55,473 nt of DNA from Myxococcota bacterium (GTDB lineage Bacteria; Myxococcota_A; Polyangia; Fen-1088): positions 1-55,473 of the forward strand of contig JAICYS010000007.1 in NCBI GenBank assembly GCA_025934105.1, read 5' to 3'. Below are positions 45,658 to 53,879 of the stretch, piece by piece. How positions within the stretch are numbered: the stretch's first letter is position 1; each line of letters begins with the position of its first letter. The translations under genes were made by a program, and so were the position numbers. Under the pieces are notes generated by a model. The model was not told where the DNA came from, did not search any database, and saw nothing but the letters and a program-made list of their open reading frames with translations.

Positions 45658-47166
45658 TCACCGACTTGCCGGCTCGTCCTGCGCCCGGTCGACGAGCATC
45701 TCCGCCTGCCCCTCGTACTTGGCCGCGCCAGTGATGATTCCGTTGAAGTCGATCAGCTTGTCGCCCACCTGCACGCCGGTGCGATCCAGCTTGAGCTGGC
45801 GCAGGCTTCTTTCGTGCGGGCCGGTCCGGTGCTTGAAGACGCTGATGGCCTGGTGAATCTCGGCGCGCGCCTCGAAGTAGCGAAACAACAGCACGGTGTC
45901 CGCCAGGTAGCTGACGTCGAGGTCGCCGCTGGTGCTGGCGCCGATGAAGAGGCCGTGCTGGGCCACGACCATGATGGTCGTGACCCCCTTCTGATTGAGG
46001 TACGCGAACAGGTCGTGCAGATGGGTGGTCAAGAACTTCTCTTCGGGCATCGCGTTCATGTAGCCGTTCAGGCTGTCGACCACGACGATGCTGGCGCCGC
46101 TCTCGACGGCACGCCGGACCTCCTGGGCGAAGGCGCCCGCGGTCATCTCGGCCGGGTCGATCTGCTGGACGTGCAGCAATCCCTCTTTGATGTAGCCGCG
46201 CAGGCCACCCTCCTTGCGCAGGCAGAGCTTCTCCGAGCGTTCGATGAGCGTGCCCAGCACCTCGTCGAAGATGTAGACGGCCGCTCTCTGCCCCGACACC
46301 AGGGCGTTGACCACGTACTGCATGCTGACGGTCGACTTGCCGACGCCCGCGGGGCCCAGCAGCAGGGTGGTCGTGCCCCTGGCCAGGCCGCCCTCCAGCA
46401 TCTCGTCGAGGTGCTTGATGCCGCTCGCCGTCAGTTGCGGTGAGAAGCGGTCGTGGTGCTCTGCCGCCACGATTCGGGGATGGACGATGATGCCGCCGGT
46501 CACGATGTCGTATTCGTGATACCCCTCGCGGAAGCTGGAGGCACGGATCTTCGTCACCGACAGGCGCCGTCGAGCGCGGCCGTACTCGGGCAGCGTCCGC
46601 TCGAGCACGATATTGCCGCCGACCAAGCTCTCCGGTTGCATGCCGCCGAACGGCGACGAGCGATCGTCCAGCAGCAGGGCCGTCACGTTCTTTTGAGCGA
46701 AGAATTCTTTCAGCCAGAGCAGTTGCCGGCGATAACGCAGCGGATCGCCGGACACCAGCCGCAGCTCCGACACGCCGTCGAACACGACCTGCGACGGGCT
46801 GATTTTGTCGACCTGGGCCGCGACCGCTTTGACGATGTCGCCGAGCTCCGTGTCGGAGGGGTGGTAGATCGATGGTTCCGCGTCGACGGAGCTGGCGGGG
46901 CGCACCAGATCGCAAATGTCGAGGCCGTCCGTCGACCAGCCGTGCGATTCGGCGATGTTGGCCAGGTCGCGGCGCGACTCGGTCAGCGTGATGAACAAGC
47001 ACCGTTCGCCGGCCTTAGCGCGGCTTTGCAGGTATTGCAGCGCCAGCGTGGTCTTCCCGGAACCAGGATCGCCCTGCACCAAATAGAAGGCCCCGCGAAC
47101 CAGGCCGCCGAGGAGAACCTCATCCAGGCCACGCACCCCCGTCGGGATCTTGGTCAGCGGACCCAT
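45658..47166 (-). CDS. KaiC-like double ATPase
   Basis: A 502-residue protein with two RecA-type KaiC domains. The first has GDPGSGKTT (residues 32-40) and hydrophobic-DGVSEL; the second has GPAGVGKST and VVVDSLNGYMN. Position Ser431 of cyanobacterial KaiC corresponds to Ser in DLDVSYLADT, but Thr432 is replaced by Tyr. In CII the Glu pair is DE (IFDEV); in CI one Glu remains (TLTES). No kaiA or kaiB is nearby. The ATG at 47166 is preferred; the longer frame adds an Arg-rich stretch. Such KaiC homologues paired with histidine kinases signal by ATP-dependent states rather than proven clocks. Confidence 0.9.
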   Translation of the reverse strand: MGPLTKIPTGVRGLDEVLLGGLVRGAFYLVQGDPGSGKTTLALQYLQSRAKAGERCLFITLTESRRDLANIAESHGWSTDGLDICDLVRPASSVDAEPSIYHPSDTELGDIVKAVAAQVDKISPSQVVFDGVSELRLVSGDPLRYRRQLLWLKEFFAQKNVTALLLDDRSSPFGGMQPESLVGGNIVLERTLPEYGRARRRLSVTKIRASSFREGYHEYDIVTGGIIVHPRIVAAEHHDRFSPQLTASGIKHLDEMLEGGLARGTTTLLLGPAGVGKSTVSMQYVVNALVSGQRAAVYIFDEVLGTLIERSEKLCLRKEGGLRGYIKEGLLHVQQIDPAEMTAGAFAQEVRRAVESGASIVVVDSLNGYMNAMPEEKFLTTHLHDLFAYLNQKGVTTIMVVAQHGLFIGASTSGDLDVSYLADTVLLFRYFEARAEIHQAISVFKHRTGPHERSLRQLKLDRTGVQVGDKLIDFNGIITGAAKYEGQAEMLVDRAQDEPASR

Positions 47167-47329
47167 GCGTGGCGCAGTTTCGCACAGAAACGGTCGGTCG
47201 CGCCGTCCACGCCGGAACGGTCGAAGCCTGTCGGCGAGCAGCGCGCCGGTTTGCCGCCGCCGCGTCGAGCGCGAGCCCGATCGCGCCCGCACGGGCCGGA
47301 TCGCGCTGGCCCGTGGTCGTGGGGCGACA

Positions 47330-47764
47330 TCAACTGACGGGCGCGTTGTCCGTCTGCGACTCGACCGCCGGGCGCGCACGGAACCACTCGGCGATCGCCG
47401 CCATCTCCGGTTCGAAGTCGCCGGGCACCGAGAGGTTCAGCGCTCCGGCCCGCTCGCCCGTCCGGTTCTGGAAGTCGTGCGGCGTGCCCCCCGGCGCGAT
47501 CACGACCGACCCTTTCGGCGCGTCCACCCAGCTTCCGCCGACGAAGAAGCTCATCGTCCCTTCGATGACGAAGAAGACGTCGTCCTCGTCGTGCGTGTGC
47601 GCGCCCGGCCCGCGCGTGTAGGGGTCGAGCCACCACTCCGACATCGAGTAGCGGCCCCGCGTCTCCTCCCCGTCGGCCTTGAACACCGCGCGCCCCCGCC
47701 CGAGGTCGTAGGTCCGCCCCTGGCCCGGCCGTAACACGATCGGCGCGCGCTCTCGTTTTGGCAC
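47330..47764 (-). CDS. Cupin-fold protein
   Basis: A 144-residue product with the cupin motif 1 G-A-H-T-H-D-E-D-D-V-F-F-V-I-E-G, then SVVIAPGGTPHDFQN as motif 2. The two His and the Glu of motif 1 and the His of motif 2 form a metal site. It starts at GTG (47764). Single-domain cupins of this type bind sugars or act as isomerases or sensors; specificity is not predictable. It is transcribed in the same direction as the KaiC operon but 163 bp apart, so not necessarily in one transcript. Confidence 0.8.
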   Translation of the reverse strand: MPKRERAPIVLRPGQGRTYDLGRGRAVFKADGEETRGRYSMSEWWLDPYTRGPGAHTHDEDDVFFVIEGTMSFFVGGSWVDAPKGSVVIAPGGTPHDFQNRTGERAGALNLSVPGDFEPEMAAIAEWFRARPAVESQTDNAPVS

Positions 47765-47931
47765 AGCACCGACAAACTAACCGGCCGCCGCAAGCGCCGC
47801 CAGTCCGCGGCCGGGCCGACAAACAACGGCCGGTGCGACTCGGGTGCCCGGAGGTCCGGCGCAGCCGACCGCCCGATCGGCGGCCGGCGGTCAAACGAAC
47901 CGCGTTGAACCCAGCGGCCCGTGGCGAGAGT

Positions 47932-49611
47932 CTAGCGATGCTTCTTTTTGCCGCGTTTGGCTTTGCCGGCCTTCCCGGCCTTGGCCTTGGCGACGGGCGC
48001 CGGCGCCTCTTCCGCGACGGCGGTGGTGTTCGCCGCCACGACGTCCCCCGCGCCCTGGTTCTCGATGATCGCCTCGGCAACGCGCGTCTCTCCGAGGAGG
48101 TCGCGGGCGCCCGGCAGGCGCACGGCCTTTTCGTCCTTCGCGATCTGCGCGTTCAGCTTGGCGATGCACTCCTTGCAGTCGCGGGTGCCGAGGCGCGTGA
48201 GGCCGAAGAGGATCGCCTGGTGCACCGGGTAGCGGTCTTGCGCCATCGCGGTGATGGGCTGCATCGCGCCCAGCAGCAGCGGCAGGCCCTGCTTGGCGTT
48301 CCCCGAGAAGGCGATGGCGAACGCGGCCTTCTCGGCGCGGGTCCAGGACGGGTCCTTCAACGTCTTGCCGTAGCAGTTGATGTCGTCCTTGCATTCCTTG
48401 GCGACCTGCATCCGGTCGAGGGCCATGCCGAAGACACCGGCCGCCGCCGTCTCCTTGTCGGCCAGCTCTTTGAAGGCGTCGTAGGTCTCGGGACCGGCGA
48501 TCCGCGACAGCGCGATCGCGGCGCTGGCGCGCAGGTCCGAGGCCTCTTCGCCTTCGGGGCTCTTCACATAGCCGGACTTGGCGATCTCCAGGAGGGTGGG
48601 GACGGCGCGGCGGTCGCCGGAGAGGTAGAGGGCGTCGGCGGCGCTGGCGCGCTCGGCCGGGTCGACCTTGACGTCCTTCAGGTCGGCCAGGATGGCGTCG
48701 ACGGCCGGCGGCGTCGCGATGTAGCCGAGCGCGATGACGGCGTAGCGGCGCTCGGACCCCTTGGCCTTCTCGTGCAGCAGCCCGATCAACGAAGGCACCG
48801 CCTTCTTGGCGCGCAGGTCGCCCAGGATCAGGGCGGCCTTCTTCGGGATGACGCCGGGGGTGACCTCGTCGAACTTGTACTGGGTGGCCATCTCCTGGAC
48901 CTGCGCGTTCTTGCCGTGCATCAGGTCGATGAGGGGATCGACCGCGGGCGCGCCGGTGCGGACCAGGGCCAGGCGGCACTCTTGAAAGATGTCGGTCCCG
49001 CGGCCGGTCATGAACAGACCCTTGATCAACGCCGGGATGGCCTGCGGGTCCTTGAACTCCGCCAGCCCCAGCGCGGCCCGCTGATTGAGCAGGAAGTCCT
49101 GCTCGTCGGCCGAGGTGGTCAGGATCTTCATCAGCGTCGGCACGGCCCGCTTGTCGCCGATCTTGACCAGCGCGCGGATGGCCGCCACGCGCGCGCTGTT
49201 GGCGCGCGACTTGATCGGCAGCGGCTTTTCGGCGGCGGCGATGAGGGCCGGCACGGCATCCGTCGCCTTCATGTCGCCGAGCACGCCGGCGGCGATGGTG
49301 GCCCGATCGAAGTCGTCGTCGGTGTAGTCCAGCGCCTCGATCATGATGGGCTTGGTGCGCGGGTCCTGATAGCGCGCCAGCGCCTCCAGAAACTCGGGGC
49401 GCTTGCCGTCCTGATAAAGAGCGATGAGCGCCGGCACCGCGGGCCTGGCCCGCTCGACGTCCATGTTGGCCAGGTGGTCCAGCGCTTCCTTCTGGTTCCG
49501 GAGGTCCTTGAGCTGCTTGGCCCAGGTCATCGGATCGTTGGGGTCGCCCTGGCAGGCAACGGCTCCGACAGCCAGAGTCACGGCGAGGGCGGCGGTGAGC
49601 TGGATGCGCAT
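47932..49611 (-). CDS. HEAT-repeat lipoprotein with Lys-rich tail
   Basis: A 559-residue exported protein with a signal peptide and a Cys near residue 20 (VGAVACQ) that may be lipidated. Residues 40-470 are a run of HEAT repeats of about 35-40 residues with conserved A-V-P-x-L-I and A-A-x-A-L-x patterns. The last 30 residues are Ala/Lys/Gly-rich, ending KRGKKKHR, an unusual tail for an envelope protein. AAAGGAGT precedes the ATG. It lies behind the terminator of the motor operon, so it is transcribed separately or by read-through. Role: probably protein-protein scaffold at the envelope. Confidence 0.75.
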   Translation of the reverse strand: MRIQLTAALAVTLAVGAVACQGDPNDPMTWAKQLKDLRNQKEALDHLANMDVERARPAVPALIALYQDGKRPEFLEALARYQDPRTKPIMIEALDYTDDDFDRATIAAGVLGDMKATDAVPALIAAAEKPLPIKSRANSARVAAIRALVKIGDKRAVPTLMKILTTSADEQDFLLNQRAALGLAEFKDPQAIPALIKGLFMTGRGTDIFQECRLALVRTGAPAVDPLIDLMHGKNAQVQEMATQYKFDEVTPGVIPKKAALILGDLRAKKAVPSLIGLLHEKAKGSERRYAVIALGYIATPPAVDAILADLKDVKVDPAERASAADALYLSGDRRAVPTLLEIAKSGYVKSPEGEEASDLRASAAIALSRIAGPETYDAFKELADKETAAAGVFGMALDRMQVAKECKDDINCYGKTLKDPSWTRAEKAAFAIAFSGNAKQGLPLLLGAMQPITAMAQDRYPVHQAILFGLTRLGTRDCKECIAKLNAQIAKDEKAVRLPGARDLLGETRVAEAIIENQGAGDVVAANTTAVAEEAPAPVAKAKAGKAGKAKRGKKKHR

Positions 49612-49726
49612 GGATACTCCTTTTGGGGCTTCAACGTATCACGCAATGGCGCCGGCAGGCGCGGTGTGGCGGGCGCCGGCGGCGCGAGACGGCGGCGCCC
49701 GCCAGGGGCGGCACGCTGGACGCCAC

Positions 49727-49767
49727 AAAAAAGCAGAACGGCCGGTCCCCCGCCAAGGGAACCGGCC
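49727..49767 (-). terminator. Rho-independent terminator of the motor operon
   Basis: On the minus strand GGCCGGTTCCC is followed by a five-base loop and GGGGGACCGGCC, forming an 11-bp stem with one G-U pair. A stretch of six T lies a few bases behind (plus-strand A-run 49727-49732). It lies about 35 bp behind the stop of the second ExbD gene. Confidence 0.85.
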
Positions 49768-49800
49768 GCCCGGCTGTTCGATGGGTGCGGAGCGGGAAGA

Positions 49801-50364
49801 CTAGGGCGCCGGCGCTGCGCCGCCCTTGGTCTTGGGGGTGACCGCGAAGTTGACGTTCTGATAACCGGCCACGGCCGCCGAGTACATGATCTTCTTCAGC
49901 ATCTTGAACTCGACGTTCTTGTCGGATTGGATGATGGCGATCCCGTTGAAGTCCTCGCTGGGGTGAAGCAGCTTGTAGTTGTTCTTCAGGGTCACCAGCT
50001 TGTCGTGCAGGTCGGCGATCTTGAAATCGCCGGTCGCCGAGTCCTTCATCAACTCGTCGGCCGTCGCCACCTGCGAACCGTCCAGCGTGACGACGTCCTT
50101 GCTGACGCCGATGACGGGCGCCCGCTCGAGGTCGGTCCAGTTCTGGGCGTCGGGGAGCACGATGTTCTTCTGGACGAACAGGATCTCGCCCGTCGCCGAG
50201 AAGGACATCAGCAGGAACAGAACCAGCATCGTCATCATGTCGATGTACGAAACCAGGTTCAGCGGCGCGTACAGGCTCTTCCGGCCGGCGTGCCCGAGCT
50301 TGGCTTTCGCCGACTCGAGGTTGACCGACTTGTAGAGATGCGCGTGCGGAGGATGGATAGGCAT
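49801..50364 (-). CDS. ExbD/TolR-type motor subunit (copy 2)
   Basis: A 187-residue inner-membrane protein with a short basic N terminus, a single span (about residues 38-57: LVSYIDMMTMLVLFLLMSFSA) carrying the Asp of the proton path (YID), and a periplasmic domain with IIQSDKNVEFKMLKKIMYSAAVAGY as in ExbD/TolR. It ends the four-gene operon. A GGAG lies 10 bases before the ATG. Confidence 0.9.
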   Translation of the reverse strand: MPIHPPHAHLYKSVNLESAKAKLGHAGRKSLYAPLNLVSYIDMMTMLVLFLLMSFSATGEILFVQKNIVLPDAQNWTDLERAPVIGVSKDVVTLDGSQVATADELMKDSATGDFKIADLHDKLVTLKNNYKLLHPSEDFNGIAIIQSDKNVEFKMLKKIMYSAAVAGYQNVNFAVTPKTKGGAAPAP

Positions 50365-50383
50365 TGCGTGTTCGCTCCGTTCG

Positions 50384-50857
50384 TCAGATCCCGGCGCCGC
50401 CGGAGTCGATGAGTGAGATGTCCGGGAAGCGCGCCGACAGCGCCGTATCCATGGTCTTCACGAGGATCTCGAACTTGATCGAGTCGTCGCTGGCGACCTG
50501 GATGTCGGTCTTGTCGGCGTGCGTGTCCTTGATCTTCTTCAGCTCGTCGCCGAGCTTCTCGTAGTCGTAGTTGTCGCCCTTCTTCGGGATCGGCTGCTGG
50601 TCCTGATCGGCCACCAGGTTGAACCCGCTGTCGTTGACGAGCACGACCAGCTTGAAGACCTTGTCGGGCGGCGTGTCCTCACCCGCCTGTCCTTGCCCCT
50701 TTTGGTGCGCCTCGAGGCGCGCCAGCTGGGACCAGACAGCCGTGATGAGGAGAAACGCCACCATGCACGTCAGAAGGTCGATGTACGGAACCAGGTTCAG
50801 GTCGGCATTGAGAGGCTTTTTGCCGCTCTTGCCGCCGGTATCGACTGAAACGCTCAT
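50384..50857 (-). CDS. ExbD/TolR-type motor subunit (copy 1)
   Basis: A 157-residue product. The N-terminal segment LNADLNLVPYIDLLTCMVAFLLITAVWSQ contains the membrane span and the critical Asp. The periplasmic part ends with SDDSIKFEILVKTMDTALSARFPDISL, the usual ExbD end block. Its partner ExbB genes lie directly upstream. It is shorter and different from copy 2, so the two probably form a heteromeric complex. Confidence 0.9.
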   Translation of the reverse strand: MSVSVDTGGKSGKKPLNADLNLVPYIDLLTCMVAFLLITAVWSQLARLEAHQKGQGQAGEDTPPDKVFKLVVLVNDSGFNLVADQDQQPIPKKGDNYDYEKLGDELKKIKDTHADKTDIQVASDDSIKFEILVKTMDTALSARFPDISLIDSGGAGI

Positions 50858-50881
50858 GGGTGATGATCCTCCGCTGAGCGA

Positions 50882-51523
50882 TTAGTACTGCTGCTGGTGC
50901 TGCTCGCCGCCGCGGCCGGCGACAACCAGGTTCAGCGTCTCGACGGTCGCCTGGTTGATGCCGTCGAGCACCGCCTGGGTCATGCCGTTCAGGATGGCGA
51001 AGGTCGCCAGACCCAAGATGCCGGTGCCGAGGCCGAACGCGGTGCAGTTCATGGCTTCCGCGATGCCCTTCGAGAGCATCGTCGCCTTCATCGACGGGTC
51101 GACGCCGGCGACGCCGGCGAACGCCTTGATGAGGCCGGTGATGGTCCCGAGCAGGCCGGCCAGCGTGGCCAGGTTGCCCAGCATCGACAGGTAGCCGGTC
51201 CGCTTTTCAATCTTCGGCAGTTCGCGCAGAGCCTCTTCGTCCATGCCCTGCTGCACGTCCAGCTCGGTGCCGGCGGCGCGGCGCAGGCCGGCGGCGATGA
51301 TCTTGGTCACCGGCGCGGGGCTGGCCTGGCAGGTGTTGATGGCCCCCTGCACGTTTCCGGAGACGATCTGCGACTTCAGCAGCGACATCAGCTTGTCGAC
51401 GTCGACGCGGGCCTTCGAGACGTACATGTAGCGCTCGATCGCCACGTACACCGTCATGCAGAACAACAAGAGGATCGGCCACATACCCCAGCCGCCTTCC
51501 TGAAAGTGCTCCATCAGAAACAT
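50882..51523 (-). CDS. ExbB/TolQ/MotA-type motor subunit (copy 2)
   Basis: A 213-residue membrane protein with three spans. The N-terminal span WPILLLFCMTVYVAIERYMYV is followed by a cytoplasmic region and the conserved block LPKIEKRTGYLSMLGNLATLAGLLGTITGLIKAF, in which Thr and Gly residues line the proton channel. The MNCTAFGLGTGILGLATFA segment is the third span. It is a close paralogue of the upstream gene, with identical stretches around GYLSMLGNLATL, pointing to tandem duplication. Confidence 0.92.
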   Translation of the reverse strand: MFLMEHFQEGGWGMWPILLLFCMTVYVAIERYMYVSKARVDVDKLMSLLKSQIVSGNVQGAINTCQASPAPVTKIIAAGLRRAAGTELDVQQGMDEEALRELPKIEKRTGYLSMLGNLATLAGLLGTITGLIKAFAGVAGVDPSMKATMLSKGIAEAMNCTAFGLGTGILGLATFAILNGMTQAVLDGINQATVETLNLVVAGRGGEQHQQQY

Positions 51524-51575
51524 TGCGCGTTCTCCTTGTCCGTTGTGGTCGTTGAAAAGGGTTTGTGCGCGGGCA

Positions 51576-52217
51576 TTACCCGTGCATGGCGGCCTTGGCC
51601 TGGAACAACATGTTTGCGACGTTCTTCTTCACCTCGGCGATGTCGTCGAGCGTGTTCTGCGTGCGGCCGTTCAGCCACGCGAAGGCGGCCAGGCCGATGA
51701 TGCCGGTGGTGAGGCCGAACGCGGTGCAGTTCATGGCCTCGGAGATGCCCTTCGACAGCAGCGTCGCCTTCTGCGACGGGTCGACACCGGCGACGCCGGC
51801 GAACGCCTTGATGAGACCGGTGATGGTCCCCAGCAGGCCCGAGAGAGTCGCCAGGTTGCCCAGCATCGAGAGGTAGCCGGTCCGCTTCTCCAGCTGGGGC
51901 AGCTCGCGCAGCCCCGCCTCTTCCATGGCCGAGTTGATCTCTTCGTCGCTGCGGTTGGCGCGCATCAGGCCGGCCTGCACGATGCGGGTCAGCGGCGTCG
52001 AGTTGCCCGAGCAGACCTTGATGGCGCCCTGAATGTTGCCGGCCGAAATCTGCGACCGGAGAAGGGCCACCAGCTTCTCCTTGTCGATGACGGAGCGCCG
52101 CAGAAAGACCGCGCGCTCGATGACGATCGAGAGGGTGATCATCAACAGGAACAGAATGGGCCACATGCCCCATCCCCCCTCGTGGAATGCGTCGGCCAAC
52201 ATCTTGAGAACGATCAT
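51576..52217 (-). CDS. ExbB/TolQ/MotA-type motor subunit (copy 1)
   Basis: A 213-residue product with the same layout: WPILFLLMITLSIVIERAVFL, then LPQLEKRTGYLSMLGNLATLSGLLGTITGLIKAF and MNCTAFGLTTGIIGLAAFA. AAGGAGGAG lies six bases before the ATG. First gene of the motor operon. In Myxococcus, comparable ExbB/ExbD-type sets (AglRQS) power gliding motility; Ton or Tol functions are alternatives, and no tonB, tolA or tolB is present nearby. Confidence 0.92.
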   Translation of the reverse strand: MIVLKMLADAFHEGGWGMWPILFLLMITLSIVIERAVFLRRSVIDKEKLVALLRSQISAGNIQGAIKVCSGNSTPLTRIVQAGLMRANRSDEEINSAMEEAGLRELPQLEKRTGYLSMLGNLATLSGLLGTITGLIKAFAGVAGVDPSQKATLLSKGISEAMNCTAFGLTTGIIGLAAFAWLNGRTQNTLDDIAEVKKNVANMLFQAKAAMHG

Positions 52218-52532
52218 CCGGCTCCTCCTTCAGGTCCTTCGGTGGGTGCGCAGCTACGGAAATACGGAAACGTGGCAGCGGGCTTTTTTGTGGGGACTGG
52301 TGGGTGGGTCTAAAAAGGAACTACAGACCGCCGTCGCAAACCGCCCCGGCCCAAGAAACCGCAGACCCTCTGTAGCAGTTGTGGTGCCATCTGGTTTCGA
52401 CGCGGTTTCATCACGTTTTCGTACACCGCAGCCGTGGCAATTTTCCCCGGTTGGGGTTTTCGTCCACGATCCCGGTTGGGGTCGGTATCGCTCGCTTTCG
52501 GCGCGGCGGCGGGCTAGATCTCTGACGGCGGC
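52218..52532. promoter_or_regulatory. Divergent promoter region of 315 bp
   Basis: This gap separates the motor operon from the TPR-like gene and is less G+C-rich than its surroundings. It contains a 12-bp direct repeat CCCGGTTGGGGT at 52446-52457 and 52471-52482, 25 bp from start to start. I cannot assign a defined -35/-10 pair with confidence. Confidence 0.45.
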
Positions 52533-53096
52533 ATGGGAATCACCCGCATTCTCGACCTGATCGTCGTCCTGTTGCTGGCGACCATCATCCTGATGCCGCG
52601 CCCGGACGCGTCCGTGAAGCCGGCCCTCAACGTCGACGCCGAGCGGCGCGAGCGCGTGGCCGAGCTGCAGGCGGTGCTGGTCGGGCACCCGGACGACGCG
52701 GCGGCGAGCATCGAGCTGGCCAACATCTTTTTGGACGGACACCGGCCGGACTGGGCGCTGGAGATCGTGGCCACCGCGCTCAAGTTCCACCCCGACGACT
52801 TCCGTTTGCAGCACGTGCGGGCCATCGCCTATGCCGACCGGTTCGAGTCGGCGCCGGCCTACTCGGCCGCCCAGGACGCGCTTGCGCTGTGCGAGAAGTC
52901 CGCCGGCTGCGACGACGCCAGCCACAGTCGGCTGGCGCTGCTGGTCAGCACCCTGAAGTCGGTGGCCGGCGTCGACATGCGCGACAAGCCCTACCTCGCC
53001 AAGGACCGTATCTTCCAGGCGCTGCACCCGGTGTACGTGCCCAGACCGAAGGCGCCCAAGCCGGCAGCCAAGAAGCCGGCCCCCGTCGTCAAGTAA
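52533..53096 (+). CDS. Membrane-anchored TPR-like protein
   Basis: A 187-residue product with an N-terminal hydrophobic anchor (ILDLIVVLLLATIILM, about residues 6-21) and two to three TPR-like helical pairs (VLVGHPDDAAASIELANIFLDG, ALEIVATALKFHPDDFRL, and YSAAQDALALCEKSAGC). A basic/Pro-rich tail ends in PAAKKPAPVVK. It faces away from the motor operon and could be an accessory subunit at the envelope. Identity unknown. Confidence 0.65.
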   Translation: MGITRILDLIVVLLLATIILMPRPDASVKPALNVDAERRERVAELQAVLVGHPDDAAASIELANIFLDGHRPDWALEIVATALKFHPDDFRLQHVRAIAYADRFESAPAYSAAQDALALCEKSAGCDDASHSRLALLVSTLKSVAGVDMRDKPYLAKDRIFQALHPVYVPRPKAPKPAAKKPAPVVK

Positions 53097-53169
53097 GTCG
53101 CGGTCGAGCTGGCCCCGCGCCATTTCGGGTCCACCATGTAGACCAGGGGGGACGGAGGAGGTGCGGGCG

Positions 53170-53625
53170 ATGCAAGCGATCGGCGAGACGACGATGTCGT
53201 CCAGCGAGGCCCGGGCGGCGATCCTGGCGTCGGTGGAAAAGCTGCGGGGCGCCGCCCAGCGGGCCATCCGGCTGGTTCGCGACGGCGCGGCGGCGGCCGG
53301 CGTGCTGGGTCCGGAGGGGCGAACACTGTGCGCGGCCGTCGAGGACCACCTCGACTTCGAACGCAACCTGGCCCCCGTCGCGCTGGCCGACGTCCTGGGC
53401 CTCGAGGGCATGCTGCTGGTTCAGCTGGACGCCGACCACCAGCGGCAGCGCGCCAACGTCGCGTCGACGCGCGCCGCGCTGGAACCGGCGGAGGCGACCA
53501 GCGCGCGCGTGGGGGCCAGCGTTCGGGCGCTGGCCGAAGCGATCTTGGTGGAGCTGGCGCGGGAAGAGCGCTTCTTCGAAAAGGCCGACGTCGACGAACT
53601 GTCGAACGACAGCCCCGGCGGCTGA
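53170..53625 (+). CDS. Hemerythrin-like helical protein
   Basis: A 151-residue all-helical product. VEDHLDFERNLAP, QLDADHQRQRANV and ELAREERFFEKADVDEL resemble hemerythrin HHE helices, but only part of the usual His/Glu iron ligand set can be identified. The ATG at 53170 is chosen because GGAGGAGG lies eight bases upstream; a GTG at 53161 is too close to it. Function unknown; if iron is bound, redox or oxygen sensing is possible. Confidence 0.5.
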   Translation: MQAIGETTMSSSEARAAILASVEKLRGAAQRAIRLVRDGAAAAGVLGPEGRTLCAAVEDHLDFERNLAPVALADVLGLEGMLLVQLDADHQRQRANVASTRAALEPAEATSARVGASVRALAEAILVELAREERFFEKADVDELSNDSPGG

Positions 53626-53684
53626 CGGCGCCGCGGAAGCCGCTTGACAGGCCGGCACCGGGCGAGAATCATTCGCCGCGTTCT

Positions 53685-53758
53685 GCGCCCGTAGCTCAAC
53701 TGGATAGAGCATCGGCCTTCGAAGCCGAGGGTTAGGTGTTCGACTCACCTCGGGCGCG
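53685..53758 (+). tRNA. tRNA-Arg (anticodon TCG)
   Basis: A full 74-nt cloverleaf: acceptor GCGCCCG/CGGGCGC, D-arm GCTC/GAGC, anticodon arm TCGGC-CTTCGAA-GCCGA with anticodon TCG reading CGA, T-arm AGGTG-TTCGACT-CACCT, discriminator G. CCA is not encoded. It lies immediately before the integrase gene, so its 3' end is the likely integration site. Confidence 0.95.
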
Positions 53759-53851
53759 CTGGAATCATTGAGGATTTCGGCAGTCACGTAGCCGCACTGC
53801 GCCTTCCATCCCACGCCTGTCCCACGGCGGCCCGAAAACCGGGTTTAGCGT

Positions 53852-53865
53852 GTTCGATATCAATG
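53852..53865 (+). promoter_or_regulatory. 14-bp site upstream of integrase gene
   Basis: GTTCGATATCAATG lies 14 bases before the integrase ATG and recurs in inverted orientation at 55244-55257. Its core GATATC is a palindrome. A shared operator for element control is the likely role. Confidence 0.6.
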
Positions 53866-53879
53866 GGACGGAGGATCGA

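Noticed and set aside
47758..50412. 884-codon plus-strand frame across the HEAT lipoprotein, terminator and ExbD region
   Set aside because: It spans two unrelated minus-strand genes and a terminator, and has no recognisable domain.
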